From contig NZ_KE387259.1 in assembly GCF_000430805.1 (NCBI RefSeq), positions 124,001 through 188,000 on the forward strand: a stretch of DNA of 64,000 nucleotides, given 5' to 3'. The stretch's first letter is position 1. Each line of letters begins with the position of its first letter. The translations under genes and the position numbers were made by a program. Shown in pieces: positions 61,072 through 64,000 of the stretch. Origin of the DNA: Chitinilyticum aquatile DSM 21506 (GTDB taxonomy: Bacteria > Pseudomonadota > Gammaproteobacteria > Burkholderiales > Chitinibacteraceae). Below the pieces are notes generated by a model. That model ran no database searches and was not told where the DNA came from. It saw nothing but the letters and a program-made list of their open reading frames with translations.

Positions 61072-61122
61072 ATGGACGCGACAAGTCCATGCAATGCACA
61101 ACCACCCCTGGATGACTCATGA
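61072..61122 (+). CDS. Short ORF between the riboswitch and gcvT (possible coupling peptide)
   Basis: ATG 61072 opens a 16-codon frame ([16 protein letters not shown]) whose TGA overlaps the gcvT start as ATGA. GGGGTGA at 61061-61067 is a plausible ribosome site and is part of the riboswitch 3' end. gcvT itself has no clear Shine-Dalgarno. Coupled translation through this ORF would explain how the riboswitch controls gcvT. Confidence 0.4.
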   Translation: MDATSPCNAQPPLDDS

Positions 61123-62213
61123 GCACTCAAACTACTCCGCTCAACGCCACCCACCGCGAATCCGGCGCCAAGATGGTCGATTTCGCCGGCTGGGACATGC
61201 CGATCCATTACGGCTCGCAGCTGAAAGAACACGAAACCGTCCGCGCGGATGCCGGCATGTTCGACGTGTCGCACATGACCGTGATCGACGTGGCCGGCGA
61301 AGACGCCACGGCCTACCTGCAAAAACTGATCGCCAACGACGTGGCGCGCCTGGGCTTTGACGGCAAGGCGCTCTATTCCGGCATGCTCAACGAGGCTGGC
61401 GGCGTGATTGATGATCTGATCGTGTATCGCGTCGACGGCTTCGCGGGCTACCGCGTAGTGGTCAATGCGGCCACCCGCGACAAGGATCTGGCCTGGATGC
61501 AGCAGGTGGCCAGCAGCTTCAAGGTCGAACTGCAGGAACGCGCGGAACTCGCCATGATCGCCGTGCAGGGCCCCAACGCCATCGCCAAGGCCTGCAAGGT
61601 GATTCACGAAGAATGGGAAAGCACCGTCAAGGCGCTCAAACCTTTCCAGGGTATTGCCCTGCAAGGCGGCTGGTTCATTGCCCGCACCGGCTACACGGGC
61701 GAAGACGGCCTGGAAATCATGCTGCCGGCCGATGAAGCCGCGCTGTTCTGGAAGGCACTGGCCCACGCCGGCATCGCCCCGATTGGGCTGGCCGCGCGCG
61801 ACACCCTGCGCCTGGAAGCCGGCATGAACCTGTACGGCCACGACATGGACGAAAGCATTTCGCCGCTGTCGGCCGGCATGGGCTGGACCATCGCCTGGGA
61901 ACCGGTGGAGCGTGACTTCATCGGCCGCAAGGCGCTGGAAGCACAGAAAGCCGCCGGCGTGGCGCAGGTTCAGGTCGGCCTCGTGTTCGAGGGCAAGGGC
62001 GTGCTGCGCGAAGGCATGCGCGTCGTGACCGAGAACGGCGACGGCGTGATCACCAGCGGCACATTTTCTCCTACCCTGAAGCAGTCCATCGCCATTGCCC
62101 GCATTCCGGCGGGCAGCAGCGGCCAGGTGTCGGTCGATGTGCGCGGCAAGCTGGAGCCGGCGCGCATCGTCAAGATGCCCTTCGTGCGTAACGGCAAGGC
62201 CGTCTTTGCCTGA
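61119..62213 (+). CDS. gcvT: Glycine cleavage system T protein (aminomethyltransferase)
   Basis: This 364-residue protein transfers the aminomethyl carbon from H-protein to tetrahydrofolate, releasing ammonia. Typical features are [26 protein letters not shown], the active-site region [13 protein letters not shown] and the substrate Asp in [18 protein letters not shown]. It is the first gene of the gcvT-H-P series under riboswitch control. Confidence 0.97.
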   Translation: MSTQTTPLNATHRESGAKMVDFAGWDMPIHYGSQLKEHETVRADAGMFDVSHMTVIDVAGEDATAYLQKLIANDVARLGFDGKALYSGMLNEAGGVIDDLIVYRVDGFAGYRVVVNAATRDKDLAWMQQVASSFKVELQERAELAMIAVQGPNAIAKACKVIHEEWESTVKALKPFQGIALQGGWFIARTGYTGEDGLEIMLPADEAALFWKALAHAGIAPIGLAARDTLRLEAGMNLYGHDMDESISPLSAGMGWTIAWEPVERDFIGRKALEAQKAAGVAQVQVGLVFEGKGVLREGMRVVTENGDGVITSGTFSPTLKQSIAIARIPAGSSGQVSVDVRGKLEPARIVKMPFVRNGKAVFA

Positions 62214-62245
62214 TACAGATGACCTGACGCAGTTAACGTCTGCAT

Positions 62246-62293
62246 GGGTATCACCATGCAGGCCAGCAAGACCAATACCTACAAAGCAATACC
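62246..62293. repeat. Degenerate palindromic repeat, copy 12
   Basis: This 48-bp stretch starts GGGTAT and ends GCAATACC, the normal length and ends of the family, but the inner arms are largely lost. It lies between gcvT and gcvH. Confidence 0.4.
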
Positions 62294-62317
62294 ATTCAAC
62301 CTATCTGAGGAAAGATC

Positions 62318-62704
62318 ATGAGCAAGGCACCTGCTGAACTGAAATACGTTGAAACCCACGAATGGCTGCGTCTGGAAGCCGATGGCTCCGTCACCATCGG
62401 CATTACCGACCACGCACAGGAGCTGCTGGGTGATGTCGTTTACGTTGAGCTGCCGGCAGTGGGCAGCGTACTGGCCAAGGATGCACAGGCCGGCGTGGTC
62501 GAGTCGGTCAAGGCCGCCAGCGACGTGTACGCACCGATCGCCGGTGAAGTCGTGGCGATCAACGACGAACTGGTCGGCGCGCCGGAAACCGTCAATGCCG
62601 ATCCGTATGGCGCGGCTTGGTTCTTCCGCATCAAGCCGGCCGATGCCTCGGTGCTCGACGGCCTGATGAGCGCCGACGACTACCTCGGCCAGATCGGCGC
62701 CTGA
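62318..62704 (+). CDS. gcvH: Glycine cleavage system H protein
   Basis: This 128-residue lipoyl carrier has the lipoylated Lys65 in [49 protein letters not shown] is the classic N-terminal half. It shuttles the aminomethyl group between P, T and L proteins. AGGAAAG precedes ATG 62318. Confidence 0.97.
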   Translation: MSKAPAELKYVETHEWLRLEADGSVTIGITDHAQELLGDVVYVELPAVGSVLAKDAQAGVVESVKAASDVYAPIAGEVVAINDELVGAPETVNADPYGAAWFFRIKPADASVLDGLMSADDYLGQIGA

Positions 62705-62746
62705 TCATCGCCTGACTGCGCACCGTCAGCACCCGCAGACACACAA

Positions 62747-62794
62747 GGTATTGCCTTGCAGCCATTCAATAACAAAGGCCGCAGGGCAATACCC
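62747..62794. repeat. Palindromic intergenic repeat, copy 13 (between gcvH and gcvP)
   Basis: This copy has arms GGTATTGCCTTGCAGCC and GGCCGCAGGGCAATACC with a long complementary stem. It is within the gcv operon and would form a hairpin that may limit gcvP relative to gcvH. Confidence 0.75.
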
Positions 62795-62853
62795 ATACGA
62801 TAACCACTGCGCGGTGCGGTGCGCGCCTGCCTCACGGATACAGAGATACACGC

Positions 62854-64000
62854 ATGAGCACGCTTACCCAACTGGAAGGCCACGACGCCTTCATTCATCG
62901 CCACCTTGGCGTCTCCGCCGCGGAAGAAGCCGCGATGTGCGCGACGCTGAAGGTCGCCAGCCGCGCCGAGCTGGTCGCCCAAACCGTCCCCGCGCAGATT
63001 CGTCTGAATGCCCCGCTGGCGATTGGCGCACCGATGCGCGAAGAAGACGCGCTGGCCAAAATCCGCGGCTATGCCAGCCAGAACATCATCAAGAAGTCGC
63101 TGATCGGCCTGGGCTATTACGGCACCCACCTGCCGACCGTCATCCTGCGCAATGTGCTGGAAAACCCGGGCTGGTACACCGCCTACACACCGTATCAGGC
63201 CGAAATCGCGCAAGGCCGCCTGGAAGCCCTGCTGAACTACCAGCAGATGATCATCGACCTGACCGGTCTGGAGCTCGCCAACGCCTCGCTGCTGGATGAA
63301 GCCACCGCCGCCGCCGAGGCGATGGCGATGGCGCGCCGCATTTCCAAAGCCGCCAGCAATGCCTTCTACGTTGACGAAGGCGTGTTCCCGCAGACGCTGG
63401 ACGTGCTGAAAACCCGCGCGGAAGGCTTCGGCTTCACGCTGATCACCGGCCCCGCAATGGATGCCGCCAAACACGACGTGTTCGGCGCACTGTTCCAGAC
63501 GCCGAATGCCAGCGGCGAACTGACCGACTTCACCGCGCTGATCGGCGAGCTGAAGGCCAAGGGCGTGGTCACTGCCATCGCCTGCGACCTGCTGGCGCTG
63601 GTACTGGCCAAGGCGCCGGGCGAAATGGGCGCGGACATTGCCTTCGGCTCCGCCCAGCGTTTCGGCGTGCCGATGGGCTTTGGCGGCCCGCACGCAGCGT
63701 TTTTCGCCACCCGTGACGAGCACAAGCGCTCGGTTCCCGGTCGCATTATCGGCGTATCAGTGGACGCACGCGGCAAGACCGCACTGCGCATGGCGCTGCA
63801 AACCCGCGAGCAGCACATCCGCCGCGAAAAGGCCAACTCCAACATCTGCACCTCGCAGGTGCTGCTGGCCAATATCGCCGGCTTCTACGCCACCTATCAC
63901 GGTCCGGAAGGCCTCAAGCGCATCGCCAGCCGCGTGCACCGCAGCACCCAGATTTTCAAGGCCGCGCTGGTACAGCACGGTGTATCTGTCCAGAACGCGC
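62854..64000 (+). CDS. gcvP: Glycine dehydrogenase (decarboxylating), P protein, 5' part
   Basis: The frame opens at ATG 62854 and is still open at the window end (382 codons seen of about 950 expected). The N-terminus reads [19 protein letters not shown], then [44 protein letters not shown] and [16 protein letters not shown], all highly conserved in GcvP. This PLP enzyme decarboxylates glycine and loads H-protein. The PLP lysine lies beyond the window. The ribosome site before the start is weak. Confidence 0.96.
   Translation, partial: MSTLTQLEGHDAFIHRHLGVSAAEEAAMCATLKVASRAELVAQTVPAQIRLNAPLAIGAPMREEDALAKIRGYASQNIIKKSLIGLGYYGTHLPTVILRNVLENPGWYTAYTPYQAEIAQGRLEALLNYQQMIIDLTGLELANASLLDEATAAAEAMAMARRISKAASNAFYVDEGVFPQTLDVLKTRAEGFGFTLITGPAMDAAKHDVFGALFQTPNASGELTDFTALIGELKAKGVVTAIACDLLALVLAKAPGEMGADIAFGSAQRFGVPMGFGGPHAAFFATRDEHKRSVPGRIIGVSVDARGKTALRMALQTREQHIRREKANSNICTSQVLLANIAGFYATYHGPEGLKRIASRVHRSTQIFKAALVQHGVSVQNA

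Overview
The window looks like a chromosomal segment of a free-living, motile, chemotactic betaproteobacterium with about 60% GC. Gene order (accB-accC followed by prmA, a zinc-ribbon/DUF3426 gene and tpx; CheV/CheZ chemotaxis; betT; gtsABC-like sugar importer) and a Neisseria dRS3-like hairpin repeat point towards Neisseriales (Chitinibacteraceae/Chromobacteriaceae type). That placement is inference. No rRNA, tRNA, CRISPR, phage or plasmid functions were seen.

Layout. 1-1064: end of metI and metQ (methionine import). 1274-4522: choline/betaine transporter betT, a MazG-like pyrophosphohydrolase and a DUF5610-like protein. 4634-7039: divergent pair of a PLP ammonia-lyase and a MocR-type regulator. 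7036-9346 (minus strand): a short leader ORF, an attenuator-like hairpin, RNA ligase rtcB, a small basic protein whose ORF runs through an intrinsic terminator, and a DUF502 membrane protein. 9870-13550: BaiN/YhiN flavoprotein, lysC, alr. 13725-21861: periplasmic binding protein, a GtsABC-like sugar ABC operon and a FixJ-type two-component system. 22061-32563: PCu(A)C copper chaperone, then a signalling block (SpoIIE phosphatase-response regulator, STAS protein, PAS kinase) divergent from cheV-cheV-cheY-cheZ-cheA and an EAL-HDOD gene; cheV has a textbook FliA (sigma-28) promoter. 32779-35033: queA-tgt (queuosine). 35239-43984: aroQ, accB, accC, an SDH-type serine protease, two small unknowns, prmA, DUF3426 protein, a cysteine-less Tpx paralogue, true tpx, DUF3025. 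44215-46127: orphan solute-binding protein and gamma-carbonic anhydrase. 46128-46840: non-coding debris with a chemoreceptor tail remnant and a 141-bp MITE. 46841-60749: hydrolase, YiiG-like lipoprotein, membrane proteins, prlC, then a poorly known accessory run (54699-59110), Sel1 protein, small lipoprotein and a Nudix hydrolase. 60874-64000: tandem glycine riboswitch, a short ORF overlapping gcvT, gcvT, gcvH and the start of gcvP.

The most striking feature is a family of about 48-bp palindromic repeats (GGGTAT...AGCCATTT...AAATGGCT...ATACCC). There are about a dozen copies, almost all in gaps between genes and often within operons (gtsA/gtsB, queA/tgt, gcvH/gcvP). One copy lies in frame inside a coding sequence beside a 17-copy hexanucleotide microsatellite, and one has been hit by the MITE, which made a clean 8-bp target duplication. 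Other candidates for new biology are the terminator-in-ORF small basic gene next to rtcB, the rtcB leader, a perfect 15-bp hairpin inside the gene at 54699, and the Cys-less Tpx.
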